Source of the DNA: Armillaria gallica
Lineage: Eukaryota > Basidiomycota > Agaricomycetes > Agaricales > Physalacriaceae
Direction of reading: 5' to 3'
DNA: 64,000 nt
Assembly (NCBI GenBank): GCA_037576215.1
Contig: JBANDB010000021.1
Location: forward strand, 682,001-746,000
Below the pieces are notes generated by a model, which was not told the origin of the DNA, did not search any database, and saw nothing but the letters and a program-made list of their open reading frames with translations. Position 1 is the first letter of the stretch; every line of letters begins with the position of its first letter. Both the position numbers and the translations under genes were made by a program. Positions 34,655 through 46,727 of the stretch are shown here, piece by piece.

Positions 34655-36404
34655 TCATACCTCTAGGAAGTGTACACACATTTCTTCCTGGCGAATACAG
34701 CTAATAACTCTTGCGGCGATGACTACCTCTGTCAGGGTGAATGCCAGAGTCTTCATCGCCCCCTGGTCGTCCCCTTCATTGCGACTATTGTTTCTGCCCT
34801 TGATTCCTGCCAATAGTGAAGTACGCGTCCCACTGTGGAACGAATACGGCCGCCGTTTAACAAGAGTGTGCGTCTCTGGAGAGTCCACACCAGCTCTAGG
34901 GCTGGTTGACAGGTCGTCGTGGAAAGCAGCCGCAGAGGCACATATAAGTTTGCGTACAGCAATAGACGTGGATGAAGTGAAGTCGGCGTATGGAGTTTCG
35001 CTCGCGGAAAGAGTAAGGGTTATATGAGAGAGCAATGTCATATCCCGATTCACCGAATTTGTGGCCACCGGACTCGGAGGTATTATATGCAAGGGCAAAA
35101 CACTGGCAGGTGAGTGTGACCGGGCGGGAAGGAGAGCGGCAAGACCGGTTATTAGGTTGGTAGCACGTTTCATACTGGAAGTATGGGATTCTATATAACG
35201 GTCGTTGCTTAGCCAAGGGATATTCTCGACACGTTTGGCACGTTCGACAACAAGCTCTTCGATCGGACAAGGAATTGTCCTAATTCGTTCGAAGCTATCC
35301 TCTTCGAGACGGAGTGTGAACGTGCTCAACATCGTGCCGTCAACACAGAACTACATTTGTATAAGCGAAGTTGCCTTCTGGAAAGAAGGGGGTTCATACA
35401 TGTTGCCTGAAATTCTCTATAAAACGGAAGCCGCTCCGGGGCATCGACTGACGCACAGAGATGTGCAGAAACAGCATAGATAGTTCACGCCACACTATAG
35501 TAAAGGTATACACCTTTTATTCGATCTTCCGGGCAGTATGTCGAAGCTCCTTCATGGAATCTGGTGACACGATCGAGTTACCTGAAGACATGACAGGTTA
35601 CGCTTTTCTCTCGCGAACGGGCAAAGAGATAGCGCAGCGCACCCACAAGAGTACCCAAAATTCCAAGCAATCCGATAGAAGTGGAAGACACGTTGAGTGT
35701 GGCATCATCCCCTCCTTTGAGAATGTCCATTATTGAGGCACCTAAACCGATAGTAGCGGCCAAGAGACTTGCGCTTTTGCCAACTTTGCTGCCCAGAATT
35801 GCGATCGGCGTTGTGTATGTAAACTTCTAATGGTCGGCGTCAACATAAACACATGAACGAACAGAATAGACTTGAAGGAAGCAATCCATAAGATGACTCA
35901 TTTCCCGCACGATGTCATGTGATAGGATCTTAACGTCCGCAGTAGTATCCTCGCCCTGAATTATCTGGTCAATGAAGACCAAGGCATTCTTCGCCAACAG
36001 TTTATGGGCATCCGACAAGATCAGAGTGACATGGAGCAGATACCTAACGTTCTGTTCGGTATAATTAAGTCTAGATCGTGAAAAACACATATAAGAACAA
36101 TTCAATTCGTTGGCCCCAGTACTCACCGAGCAAATTGGCTCAGTTGAATCTTAATACTATAAGCTTTGAACATCTCAGAGAAATGGTCGGTAAGCTCCGA
36201 ATAAAAAACATGTTTCAGCGATCCAGCACTGTCTTCTGAGCAACAAAAGGCATGGGTAAGTAATAACGCCGACCGTAGCGCATCTTCATTAGGGAAATCC
36301 TTTTCGTCCTTTTTCGGATCATAGAGAAGTACAGGTGAAGAGCTGCTGTCAATCTGTTCGTTACATGCATGGTACAAGAATGCATCGGCAGGGGAAGACG
36401 ACAT
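34655..36404 (-). CDS. Hypothetical protein with two membrane segments
   Basis: Proposed exons are 36127-36404, 35872-36043, 35602-35826, 35400-35447 and 34655-35350, which join in frame to 472 residues. The protein starts MSSSPADAFLYHACNEQ and has helical, soluble-looking sequence through MSHLMDCFLQ. Two hydrophobic stretches follow (LLAATIGLGASIMDIL and IGLLGILGTLVGALRYLF, about residues 166-210), then a region with IENFRQHFCVDGTMLS, LRLEEDSFERIRTIPCPIEE and a Ser/Thr-rich end. I do not recognise the family. The first three exons are well supported by phase, although one donor is weak (GTCTAT). The link to the last two crosses a 154-nt intron and could be wrong, in which case exon 3 would run on to a stop at 35578 and give a 232-residue protein. 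Confidence 0.45.
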
Positions 36405-37162
36405 CGTTTGGCAATTGAAAAGAGTCAGGTTAGGCAGGTGTTCGGTTCTGAAGTCAAAGGAAACAGCGGCACGATGGTGAGCATTTAAGACATCAAGTCA
36501 ATCAATAGTATTTCTGAACCAACATGCATCCAGCCACATTGAACCAGCACGCATACCTGCAATGTGACATGGGAAGCAAGAAAAGGGTATGTCATAAATC
36601 GTACAAACTGCGAAAAAGCATGAGTACAGCAGCTGTCTAAGTAATGTGCTCACTCACAAGGTTTCTCTACATACACCAATCGGCGCCATAGATACATCGT
36701 AAAGTTTGTTAGAGAGATAGAATTGTTCATCGGCAATGGAACACATTATGCCTATCATCCCCTTCACCAAAATTGGATTTCCAACCATTCTCTTCACCCA
36801 TAATGCATCCCCAAAGCAATCCCGAAACCTGATCACGCGCTGCTCAAAAGCATACACGGCAGTGACAATTTCATGGGAGCATCGTTTCATGTCGGAAAAG
36901 ACCGCAGGAAGATCAGCGATGATGGCTGAATGGCGTCCCCCCCTCTCTAGTCTATCGTCATTACCGTTGTACTCGATACCTATCAGTATTATAAGGAGCT
37001 TCAGCTTGGACGTTCTCGAGTAAAATCTGTCTACTTCAATTCGTAGCGGTTATGTATTATCGTCCCGTTTCAGAGCATTGGGAACAAGATTGACATTTCT
37101 CGTTCGATTGAGGTATGACTACAAGAACGAAAAGACGGTAGACCATCATTAGATACTGCATA
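36405..37162. other. Intergenic with a coding-like patch on the minus strand
   Basis: Between about 36610 and 36990 the minus strand has protein-like sequence (DDRLERGGRHSAIIADL, FRDCFGDALWVKRMVGN, MIGIMCSIADEQFYLSNKL) ending at a good donor (GTGAGT at 36650-36656). No start exon could be joined to it, so it may be an exon of an unseen gene or a remnant. Confidence 0.3.
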
Positions 37163-38828
37163 TCAAACATCATCGGTATCATTGGATCGCCTCCAGAACT
37201 TGTATTTCCTCCGTGATTCTTTGCTCCCATAGTAGTTCAGATACCAGATTTTGAACGCGTGAATATTTGTCTTTCGATCGTGAATTTTCACCGAATATGT
37301 CGCAAAGTCTGATGAAACGTGCAGCGTAGGTCTTTTCGGGGGTAACTGTGCGAAACGAAATGCTAAAATGCACTTATGGACCTCACTCGCCGTCGTCCGC
37401 ACCGCTTCGAATCCGTAGGAAAGGGACACTGCGTTTATTTCCAGGTCCCAGAGATTCGGCCACGATGCCACGAAAGCTTCTAATACTCGATCCTGTGAGG
37501 AGAATCAGAGATTGGACCAATAATTTCTGGGACGAAAATGGACTCACAACCACATTATGATTGCCTTCCACTCTGGTTCCCGTTTTATCGACACAGATGT
37601 ATAATGCTTCCAGACGGTGGCAGAGAGACAAGGCATCCAGCATAGGATGGCTCAAGCACCATGCTCCGCTATGGTCTGGATCAATGTGAACCTTCGTCAG
37701 ACACCAGGAATTTATGGTTATAACACTCGGCAGAAGGGATGCGACGTGGACGTCGTCAGGTGTCGACCGGTCCGATACGCTAAGTGACAGTTCGCGAAGT
37801 CCTGTATAGGACACGAGATATGATAGCAGTGGCCTCTCGAGCGTACGTTCGGAATACGAGAGGGATGCCAAGCATATTTGATTCTCGCGCAATCCGTCCC
37901 AAAACTCATTGGGTGGGAGTATCTGAATATCCAGACTCTCCAAGTGACGTAAATGTGGTATAAGAGTGGGGATTTCGTGTGCGTATAGTTGGTCGTATGC
38001 GTTGCCGATCATCCTTAATTTTTTGACTGTGCTGTGGGTCCCCGGAGGCAAAGAGCTGAAAAGCAATGAAATCGACTTTCCTCCCTCCAGCACAAGACCC
38101 CGAGGACGCCATACTGAAGCATCTATACTTTCTATGTCTGGATTGTGGCCGAGAAAGGTAATGAGCTCGGTGCCTCCGCGTCCGAAATAACTGATATCCC
38201 GAATGTGGGAAAAGTGAGACCAGGATATATCCCAACTACTGAAGCCGGTCGATATCTTTAGGGTGGACAGTAGGGGTAGACATCCGATCCGTTCGAATAT
38301 CTGCTTAGTATATTTAGGTCCCGAATCCACGCTGCTCTTCCAACTGTCGATGAGAAGGTGTTATCAATTTCAATCAACAAGCCTATCGAAGTCCTAAATA
38401 ACTTACGAAAAAGATCTCAACGCTACCATCAATGGAATAGCTCTAAGGAGCAGTGCATCAAAGGAATCAAGTCTCTCTTCTTTCTTCTTTCTTCTAGATT
38501 TAGTGCTGAAACGAGACGGATTGCACCGAAAGAGTTCGGGGAGATAGAGGGAAAGACGAATGATGTATTGTGCCAATTTCGGACCGGAGGTAAGTGAGTT
38601 GAGAAATAGAGAGCTGGAGCGGCGCCTCCAGGATAGGTTTATGTAGACTGACTGAAAGATGAGAGGTGTAGCTACATTGCTGAGAAGCTTGCAAGTACGT
38701 CGAAGTCGTCGACGTGTTTGACCATCTGCCTGCCATGGGTCAATTAGCAGCTTCTTTCAAGCCGTAGGATGAGTACTTACTTCAAAGGTAATCTTGTTCA
38801 AGATCTCGGTGGGGACTGAGAGCAACAT
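37163..38828 (-). CDS. F-box/LRR protein C
   Basis: Four exons, 38781-38828, 38407-38729, 37548-38343 and 37163-37492 (phases 0, 2, 0), join to 498 residues. The F-box is MLLSVPTEILNKITFE, then ADGQTRRRLRRTCKLLSNV after the intron. The LRR region has GCLPLLSTLKISTGFSSWDI, PDIESIDASVW, IPHLRHLESLDIQI and CHRLEALYICVD. The tail (ESRRKYKFWRRSND) repeats the basic ending of gene B. It is the closest relative of gene B: same length, same exon plan, shared 3' and 5' flanks. It should act as a Skp1-cullin-1 ubiquitin ligase adaptor if functional. No disabling change is seen. Confidence 0.85.
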
Positions 38829-38939
38829 CGCAGACGAGTGATAAAGATCGCAACTGGCGCCTAGTTAAACGCTGGCCTTGTTGCCGTTTGATCCGACAGG
38901 CTGGCATCAAGCGGCATCCCATTTACATCAATGCCGATC

Positions 38940-40290
38940 TTGGCACTTAGCCACGCGGTTCGTGTGTTGGGATAATAGGCGCAGTGCCGAGCGGTCGAAA
39001 AGGAAACGTGATGGTGGATCTCGAGGCGGTATATTCCTTAGTGCAATACTACAAGGGATGGTTGTGGTACGAAGCGCTCCTAAAATTTATGATAACGATC
39101 AGTAGGCTAAGTAATGTAGTCCAAAAACAGCATGGTCTGCAGATTTACTTCGTCAATCGCTGAGAAGGTTGTCACTACCGGTGGTACATTGCATCGCAGG
39201 CGCGGCCGTGGAACATAGCCATGGCGGTTCTTGTGCCGACTCGACTCCGTCGGGTCTGCGGTAGCAAAATTACAGTCAGGCTCGCGGCAGACTTTGTTCT
39301 TTTGGTCCAGGCTGCGAAACTGATAGCCAGAAGGCCGATTGGGTGGAAAGCGGTCCAGCAGAGACTCGCTACACACGGCTGATATGTGCCTGCAAGTTGG
39401 ATAATTGGCGCATCATGCGTGGACACCTTGGGCATTTGTATGTACTGTGAAACAATCAGTGGTGCCACTCCATGTCATCGAAAACAGAGAAATGATTTCT
39501 TCACGGTCCTCTTTAGTCAAATAGAGCAGCTCATGGCAGGTTAAGTCATTCTTCTTCGTAAAGACATGTTGCCCTTGTCGCAGGAGTATCGGTGGATGGA
39601 GGAGCGACAGTCTCAGAGAAAAATACATGTTAATGAACGGGTTAAGTGTTCAGAAAATTCTGTCGACTTCGGACTCACTGAGTTAGTTGGAGCGGAAGGT
39701 AGAGAGTAGGCAAGCAAAGCCGAGGCGTAGATGTAAGATGGTATCTCAATTTGGAATCAGGCAGCTTCGGTCACACGGTGCACGATTAGAGTTAGTTGAA
39801 GCACGGCTCTTTTGTTCGTAAGGGTTGCCATTATTCCAAAGACTGGGAATTACCGGCCAGTTTATTTTCCAATCATTTGGTGACTGAATGTACAAAGGGT
39901 TTTGAGTCGGTAAGAAGCAAAAGGGTCGCTATGAAGTGAGGGATATGGAAATAAGGGCAAAGGAACCTTACAAAATTGTGTAATCGGTTTGTAGTATCTG
40001 TTCTTTGTTCCGGCTGTGCTTCAAACGATGAGTGTAGCGAGCCTGTTGGGCCGTCAGTGGCAACAGCCTTGAGAACCAAAGCCTTGCATAAACGGTATCC
40101 ACATTCGGGAGATGAAGGAAGATGCGAAACACTACATCTTCGGGACCTGTAATTCGAGGGTCAGGTCGACTGCAGTCAATAATGAAACACCATCCACCAG
40201 GGATATTTTACTAAACAGAGTTTAGCGTCGCGTGTTTTACGACATATACTGCGATCGAGCACCAGATCCACTTGATTGATAACAGTCTCA
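38940..40290. other. Inserted segment within block 2
   Basis: The segment separates two stretches that are adjacent in block 1 (about 21700 and 21790). It holds the zinc-finger relic below and otherwise short open frames without motifs. No terminal repeats or target duplication were found, so the way it arrived is unknown. Confidence 0.45.
39175..39640 (-). pseudogene. Relic of a three-finger C2H2 zinc finger gene
   Basis: Read on the minus strand in several frames it follows the zinc finger gene at 56518-57594. The end of finger 1 is HVFTKKNDLTCHELLYLTKE (the Cys pair is broken by a frameshift). An intron ending TTTCACAG precedes finger 2 (YKCPRCPRMMRQLSNLQAHI). Finger 3 is CREPDCNFATADPTESSRHK followed by NRH, then GYVPRPR. 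No start exon, an in-frame stop after finger 2, and the damaged first finger indicate decay. Confidence 0.55.
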
Positions 40291-40976
40291 ATTTCCAGGG
40301 TCAGATGTAGACGAGAGAGAAGGGCCCAAAAAACAAGGAATTCACCCTTTCGACAGCCAAGGAATAATAAAACTCAGCATCAACCCCCTGGCCGTTGCTG
40401 AGCACTGCAAGGGCGCCGAGCCAGGAAGCCTCGTTGGCTGTTACCAGATTGCAGGCGAGCCTTGTCTTTATGTGAAACCACCAGATATCCCGCGAGAAAT
40501 TCTGATTATCCGTACATAGATCCATGGGCCCCTTCCACCGGTGAAGGAAGTCCAAGCAAAGACGGAAATTATAAGCTTCGGGAAATGGACACTGAACTGT
40601 ACTGTAAAACGTCAGCGAGACGATTCTGTAGCAACAAGGACGACTACGTATAATCACTTTTTTGATACTTTGCAAGACAAAGGAGACGATTGCGCGTAGC
40701 ATTAGAGACATTGGTAGAGAAGAAAGGATTCCCGACATGAGCGTAGATCCGACGTTACGATTGCGTTACAAGCTGGCGGAGGCACGTGATCCCGCGCCTG
40801 TTTCTTCTCTCCCACGATGTGCTCAACGCTGGACTCATGGCAGTTATCACACATACACTTCCACCTCTCCCTCACCGTCATGTGCTTACACCCTATTTGC
40901 ACAGTTAACAGGCTACAGCCCTCTGCTGCTCGGGTTTAAGTCAGATTCCTTTTCTTGCTTGCGCCACGGAAACAAC

Positions 40977-41066
40977 ATGAAGTTGGTGAAATCCTTTTTC
41001 TGGTCTCTGCTGCTGACCTTTTCCCCTTCCATCTTACGGGTCAATTCTTTGCAGCTGTGGAGATGA
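40977..41066 (+). other. Conserved small element, copy 2 (29-codon ORF or intron)
   Basis: The only copy with an intact ATG and open frame: 29 residues starting MKLVKSFFWSLLLTFSPSIL, which look like a secretion signal. The same DNA can be read as ATGAAGTTG followed by a 69-nt intron (40986-41054, donor GTGAAA, acceptor TTTGCAG). Copies 1 and 3 keep the donor, pyrimidine tract and acceptor but not the open frame, which favours the intron reading. Confidence 0.4.
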
Positions 41067-42026
41067 TTAGGAGAATACTCCGGGTCCAAAAGTTTGTTTT
41101 GTTCCATGGATACGGCTCCATACTTGTCGTCAAAATTGATGTCGCGAAGGAACTATAACAACAAATTCACAGAAAACTGATCGACCCTGGAACCCGCTTG
41201 ACAGTGTTCTTACTTTCTGCCTCTCCTAGCTAAAGGAAATTCACTGCCGTTTCAGTCCCACTAGAGGTCACGTCTCTTGCGGATCTTCATCATGATAGAT
41301 GCCTTCCAAGTAGCATGCCCGGATGGATTGATGCTTCCGCTGGAAGGCGTATTGTTAGTAGCAATTCCCTTCAGTGTGGTCGAAATATAAACTCGTCAAC
41401 ACTCCTGAAGCCGTCGTCGATGGGGTACTCACTGTACGAACATACTGTGCGTTCCCCTCTATCTCCTGCCTTCCATCTCCTTATTCCTAATAAATTGTCT
41501 TTTAGTCATTCCGTTTGCCGAACGACTCATATCGTCAACGATAACATTCTCTACTCTAGTCTAGGCCTCAGAGTTACCGTCATCGTGCTAAGAGCGCTAG
41601 ATGCATGATTGCATGCGAACCGTTGCCAGAGGTCCTGCCTGACGATGCCATTGGATCCTATCGGTTCTTCAAATGATTTACACCTTCCCGCCAAACAATC
41701 CTTCTCCCTATTCCATTTCGTAACCTACTCGCATAAACCACTCTCGATGCACATGGCCCGCATTGTGGACCCGGCATTCAGCAAGACATCCTCCAAATAG
41801 TGTTTCTCCGACGTTCTCCTCAACTGTATAGACTTCATAATGTCTGCGGAACTTGACGTAATGATGCCGACATTCAGGCACTTTCCCAGTACCTTCTCAT
41901 ATGCTCGCGTATTTTCTTCGGCGGAGGTGCTCGCGCTTGCGATTATCGCTCTGTCTCTTTACGCCACGGGATTGATCTTGATTTTCCTTTAACAAGGCGT
42001 GACTCCTTGCCTAAGATGCAGGCAGC
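41067..42026. other. Intergenic; promoter of the S28 peptidase
   Basis: Homology to block 1 fades near 41300. The rest is pyrimidine-rich upstream sequence of the peptidase gene with no coding exon recognised. Confidence 0.5.
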
Positions 42027-44237
42027 ATGGCGCCCTGGTTCATCTCGCTAATTCTCCTCCTCACTGCTGTCCATCATGTTTATGGTCGTGTCCTCAAACC
42101 ACCAGGAATTCCTATGGTGGATATCGAATCGGATTATGTGCATCATACTCTGAAAGCCAGGGCGTTGCCGCCTTACAATACGACGTACTACTTTGACCAG
42201 CTTATTGATCACAACGATCCGTCGAAAGGCACATTTCAGCAGCGTTACTGGCATACGGCGGAGCATTACCAAGAAGGTTCGACCCTTTTTTCTTCATCTG
42301 TGTTCGCCATTAACCATCATATCCAGGTGGCCCCATCATTTTCATGAATGCGGGAGAGGTCAACGCAGCTCGTACGCGTATTTCCCCTGATATCATAAAC
42401 CATGCTAATTCACTTCGTAGCTTATTACGGTTATGTGACGAATAGTACGATCAACGGTGTCATCGCACAAAAATATGGCGGCGCTGCAATCGTTCTGGAG
42501 CATCGCTTCTTTGGCGAGAGTAATCCCTACCCAAACCTCAACGTAACCAGCTTTCAGTACCACACCATAGCTCAAGCCATCGAGGACAACGTATATTTTG
42601 CCAAGAGTGTCGTTCTTCCGCAGGACAATGGAGATAGAGTCGGCCCGGATAAGGCTCCGTGGATAATCATTGGGGGAAGCTACCCGGGTGGGTACGAGAA
42701 TGATTCGCTTGATGCATATGATTAATGAATGCTCCAGGCGCGTTGGTCAGCTGGACTATGGCCGCGTACGTGTCGTATTCCTGAACAAGGATCAGAACTG
42801 ATGGTATCGCTACAGACATCCAGACGTGTTCTGGATAGGATACTCCTCATCGGGTGTTGTCCATGTTCAGATGTATAAGTTCATGTCTTTCTATGCCCGA
42901 CCGCCTGACCCACGCGTTGATCAGTGATTTCTGGCAATATTATGAGCCCATCAGGGAGAACATGCCCAAGAACTGTTCCGCTGACGTCGAAGCCGTTATC
43001 AACTACGTCGACGAGGTATTTTTCGGATCCAACACTACTGCACAACGAGAACTTCAGGAACTGTTCGGCTTTTTGACGGATTTGGAAGTCGCCCAGGCTT
43101 GTACGTTTCACCAATTAAGTAGTGTGTTTTCGGTTCTCCATTTGATGCCTTTGTAGTAAGATGGGATCTGTGGACGTGGCAGGATATGCAGCCCAATACT
43201 GGCGCTGGTGCCGCATTCTATCAGTTCTGTGACGCATTGGAAATCAAGGGTGATGTTGTTGCTTCCGCGGAAGGTTGGGGGCTGGATAACGCACTGAAGG
43301 CATGGGGGTCGCATTTCACCGGCACTGCGTCGATTTCGTCCGAGAAACTTGGTCTGTCGCATCAGCTCCTTTTCATTGACCATGCTCATACAAATTATGA
43401 ACCAGATTGCGGTGAAAATGCGTAAATCTTTTCATTTTGAGCCAGATTTGTTTGACTTATGAATTCACCAAGTAGTGATTGTATTAACAGCGTCACTCGC
43501 ATGCCTCCCTCTCCTGCAGGTATTCCTCTTAACCGAGAGAACCTACATCCTCGAGAGTTGAATACCCGGGACGACTATCCCGTTGATGACGCATACCGTT
43601 CATGGTTCTGGTTGGTGTATGTCCGCATGCTAGTTACATCCATCACCCTTATGTTGACAAAAGCTTGTAGATGTAACGAAGTAGGATTCACCTTGGTAAG
43701 CACAATCCGTTGTTTTCTATGTCGTCTGCGAACATCAAACTTAGGATGGACCGCCCGTCGGACAAGGGGGAATAGTCTCTCGCTTAAACGTTTGGCAGGA
43801 TAACATGGTCAGTCCCTGGATCTCCGCTTTGTCTATATACTGATCTCATTACAGCGCGACTGCGTGACCACATACCCTGAAGCCTTCTCAGACTACCCGA
43901 CCCCAAACGTGAACAGAACGAACACCCTCTATGGGGGATGGGGCGTCAACAATACCCGACTATTCTTTGCGAACGGTAAACGTAAGCCTCTAAGCTGTTC
44001 TGGTAATCTCGACCTTTAGTCAAACTTGCTGTAGGGGACCCATGGCGCGAAGCTACGGTCTCAGCGGTTAATAGTACTGCTGTGAGCACCGATGTCCAGC
44101 CCATCAGGATATCGAATGGCTTTCACGCCTCAGATTTGGTGATGCGGCTAGCGGCGCCTGATCCCACGATTGTTGCGGTGCAGAACGCGTTTATCGCATA
44201 CGTGGAATCGTGGTTGAAGGAATTTTCACCTTCGTAG
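42027..44237 (+). CDS. Secreted serine carboxypeptidase/prolyl peptidase, family S28
   Basis: Thirteen exons (42027-42276, 42327-42371, 42421-42687, 42738-42765, 42816-42872, 42925-43100, 43157-43351, 43406-43421, 43473-43616, 43671-43695, 43745-43807, 43855-43981, 44035-44237) join to 531 residues. A signal peptide (MAPWFISLILLLTAVHHVYG) starts it. S28 hallmarks are FDQLIDHNDPSKGTFQQRYW, GPIIFMNAGE, AAIVLEHRFFGES, the nucleophile motif GGSYPG, FWIGYSSSGVV, LVCNEVGF, GGIVSRL, ANGKRDPW with the Asp, and NGFHASD with the His of the catalytic triad. Such enzymes cut short peptides after proline outside the cell, often at acid pH. Exons as small as 16, 25 and 28 nt occur. The junctions at 42872 and 43351 use weaker donors and are the least certain. 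Several N-x-S/T glycosylation sites are present. Confidence 0.85.
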
Positions 44238-45211
44238 ACTCCAGGAAAGCGCTATAGAAGGCCACATTGTTAATGATATTATTTATTATCTTCTTACTGC
44301 CCGATTTTGGTGAATACGCTAGCAGCACAGAGGAAAAGTGTTGTTATAACTGAATACATTTACCTTTTTGCCCTTCCTTGCGTCTATTCTCCTCTCAGGA
44401 TGGCTCTGCGAGGACCCTCCTGTACTGCGTCTCATCCTCATTATCAAATCTCTTTCTTAGGTCTCAACCGACTAGCAAGGCTCCCGAAGGCTGGAATGTC
44501 TTCGGTAAAGGTGCAAAGAAGGGCGCCGGGCAGAGATATTACGGGGGGCACTTGGGAGATGATAGTAGCTGTTGATGACTCCGTCCGACAAAACATCAAG
44601 GCGGTTGAGAGACCGCGCGTGGTGAGTGTTCCGGATGATGCTCATTGCGGAAATAGATCAAACGGATGTTCGCATAATTACCGTCAGACGCGGAGGATAA
44701 TAGCAAAACTCAGCGTCGAGCGAACAGGAAAGAGTATTCCAAATCCCTGCTGGATTCGCAGTAATGTATTGGGTGTCATGACATAACATTGCAGATGTCT
44801 CGAAGTATCAGATAGCAACCTATGCTGACAGTTCAACTGAAACAAAGATACTGAATCCCGTTGATAGCCAGTATGTGGAACACAGGAAGTTTACAGCTTT
44901 GATTCTCCAGCACTGTGTTGGACTCAGAATGCTCGGTAACGTTGCTTCATGGCTAAGCAGCGAAGTATTGAACTCTGAGCCATCAGAGGAGGAAGATGTC
45001 TGGAGCCAGTAACCCTACCTCTAGTTAATTGAAGAGGCAAAGTGCCACTTGTCCCAGCTTTGAAGGCTGATACTAGGGTTAGGGTTATAGTTGCATAGAC
45101 CGATACACCCAGAAAGCACGGCTGCCATCTTGTGCAAGGAACCATAATACTGTGGCTTTGAAAACGTCATTGTACAAATCAAGTCTACCCCACGGAAAGT
45201 TCTGCGAGGTC
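44238..45211. other. Convergent intergenic region
   Basis: It lies between the 3' ends of the S28 gene and the BNR gene. A 160-codon open frame (44307-44786) has no motif or clear splicing and is not called. Two TTAGGG units occur at 45073-45087. Confidence 0.45.
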
Positions 45212-46727
45212 CTACCCGTTCATCTCGAACTGAACAACCCTGACTGGCGAAGGCGTACTCCCCGAGCTCGATTCCTGGTAGAGCACCGCCAACGTCCCCC
45301 TCCCACTACTCACCAACGCCCCTCTATCAATCGTCACCTCCCCAAACGCATCCAAACCCTGCGCCGACCCATCATACACCAAACTCCAATCCGTCCACCC
45401 ACTAGCCTTGCTCGCCACCACGACACGCACGTATGGTAGCACCACGTACACGTTGTCTGAGGCGTCAATAGCGATCTGCGAGCGCCCCACGGCGCCGAGA
45501 GGAAAGGGTATCTCGGTTTTGACGAACGTTCCATTGGCGGCTTGGTAGAGGTGGAATGGGTACCCGTGGGCTATACGGTCGGTTTCATAGTTTGTGACGC
45601 ATTGGGTGAAACGGCCTGGGGTTTGTGTTAGAGCTACGTGGGTACGGGGTGAGCAACGAGCGCACCTGGGACGTAGGATATAATGACGTGTATCCGCCCT
45701 TGAGAATCAACGTCCTGTGATTCTTGGTTCATCAAACCATGGTTGGCATCCAACGAATCGATAACGATCCCGCTAGAGCTGACTGACATCGGTAAACTTC
45801 CAGATGTACCGATGTGGGTGCCCGCGGCATTGTACCAGGTTCTGCCTGGACAATACAACATCAGAATCATCCATCAGAAGTGAATAACAAAAAAAGTTTA
45901 CCTTTGTCATCAGAATAGAAGAACGTTGTATCATGGTTCGTCAATCCCCCGCTGCTACACGAAACACTTCCACTATTCTCCCTCCACGTCCCGGTGATGT
46001 AGAAGCGACTGCCTCTATACGTCGCCCCATGGATATACAGATTCCTCGCACTACTCGTGGCTCCATTATCTGCCGTATACGTCCCCGAACCACTAGCCCA
46101 TAACCCAACGTTCAACCAGGTACCACTCTTATACTCGGCGAGTTGCGTGTTCCCATTGCCCGAAACCCCGGATCGATAGACAAACTGAAGCAAGTTATCC
46201 GGGGTGACGACAAACTGAGGGTAGGTGACTGTACTGCCCACATTGAGACTCCCTATCGTGTTGGTGATAGTCCCAAACAGACTTGCTGTCCAGCTCACGC
46301 CCGAACCCGCCACACCCGAAGAGGTTTTGGTGTAATACACTGCGCTGCTGTGACAATCCATGGCGACGTGGATCACCCCGTCTGCAGGGGAGACACCCAG
46401 TGCAACGACGTTGTGGCTGTCGTTCGTGGTGAGGGTATGTGGGAGCGCGAGGGTCTGCCAGCTCCCACCAGAGGTGGTTCGCCGCCCAAGTATGACAGAT
46501 CGGTTGGAGGTGTACCAGCCAGCATACTGGTATCCCTCGTATGTGAGCAGCCCGGAAAGCTGGAACGAGTTGACGTTCACCAAACCATCGTAGGAGACGA
46601 AGTAAATGCCAGACGAGGAGAGGAGAGTGTTGGAGAGGAGAGAGACTCCGGGCGCAGCGCGTGAGGTGGCGAAAAGGAGACAAAAAGTAGGAGTAAAGGA
46701 AGCATTGGGGTTTGCTGTAGTTGTCAT
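45212..46727 (-). CDS. Secreted BNR-repeat family protein
   Basis: Three exons, 45902-46727, 45666-45845 and 45212-45615, join to 469 residues. The protein reads like the BNR_4-type beta-propeller proteins: YDGLVNVNSFQLSGLLTYEG, YQYAGWYTSNRSVILGRR, DSHNVVALGVSPADGVIHVA, TYPQFVVT, RSGVSGNGNTQLAEYKSGTW, THRGSRFY-like TYRGSRFYITGTWRE, FFYSDDKGRTWYNAAG, NQESQDVDSQGRIHVI. These families include enzymes and binding modules for plant or algal polysaccharides; the substrate here is unknown. The N-terminus is only moderately hydrophobic; the frame stays open upstream to 46901, and another frame at 46713-46650 reads like a better signal peptide, so the start may lie in an unseen upstream exon. Confidence 0.72.

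Larger units (their letters stand above)
37163..41300 (-). repeat. Duplicated block 2 (F-box/LRR - small element), interrupted
   Basis: This block matches block 1 across the F-box/LRR gene, its 5' flank to about 38935, and again from about 40300 to 41300. The homology stops before any ankyrin gene. About 1.35 kb (roughly 38940-40290) has no counterpart in block 1. Confidence 0.65.

Noticed and set aside
44307..44786. 160-codon plus-strand open frame
   Set aside because: No homology signal, no signal peptide, no plausible splice partner and poor codon pattern.
45073..45087. Two TTAGGG units, like a telomere repeat
   Set aside because: Only two units, in ordinary intergenic DNA between convergent genes; too short to indicate a telomere or a fusion point.
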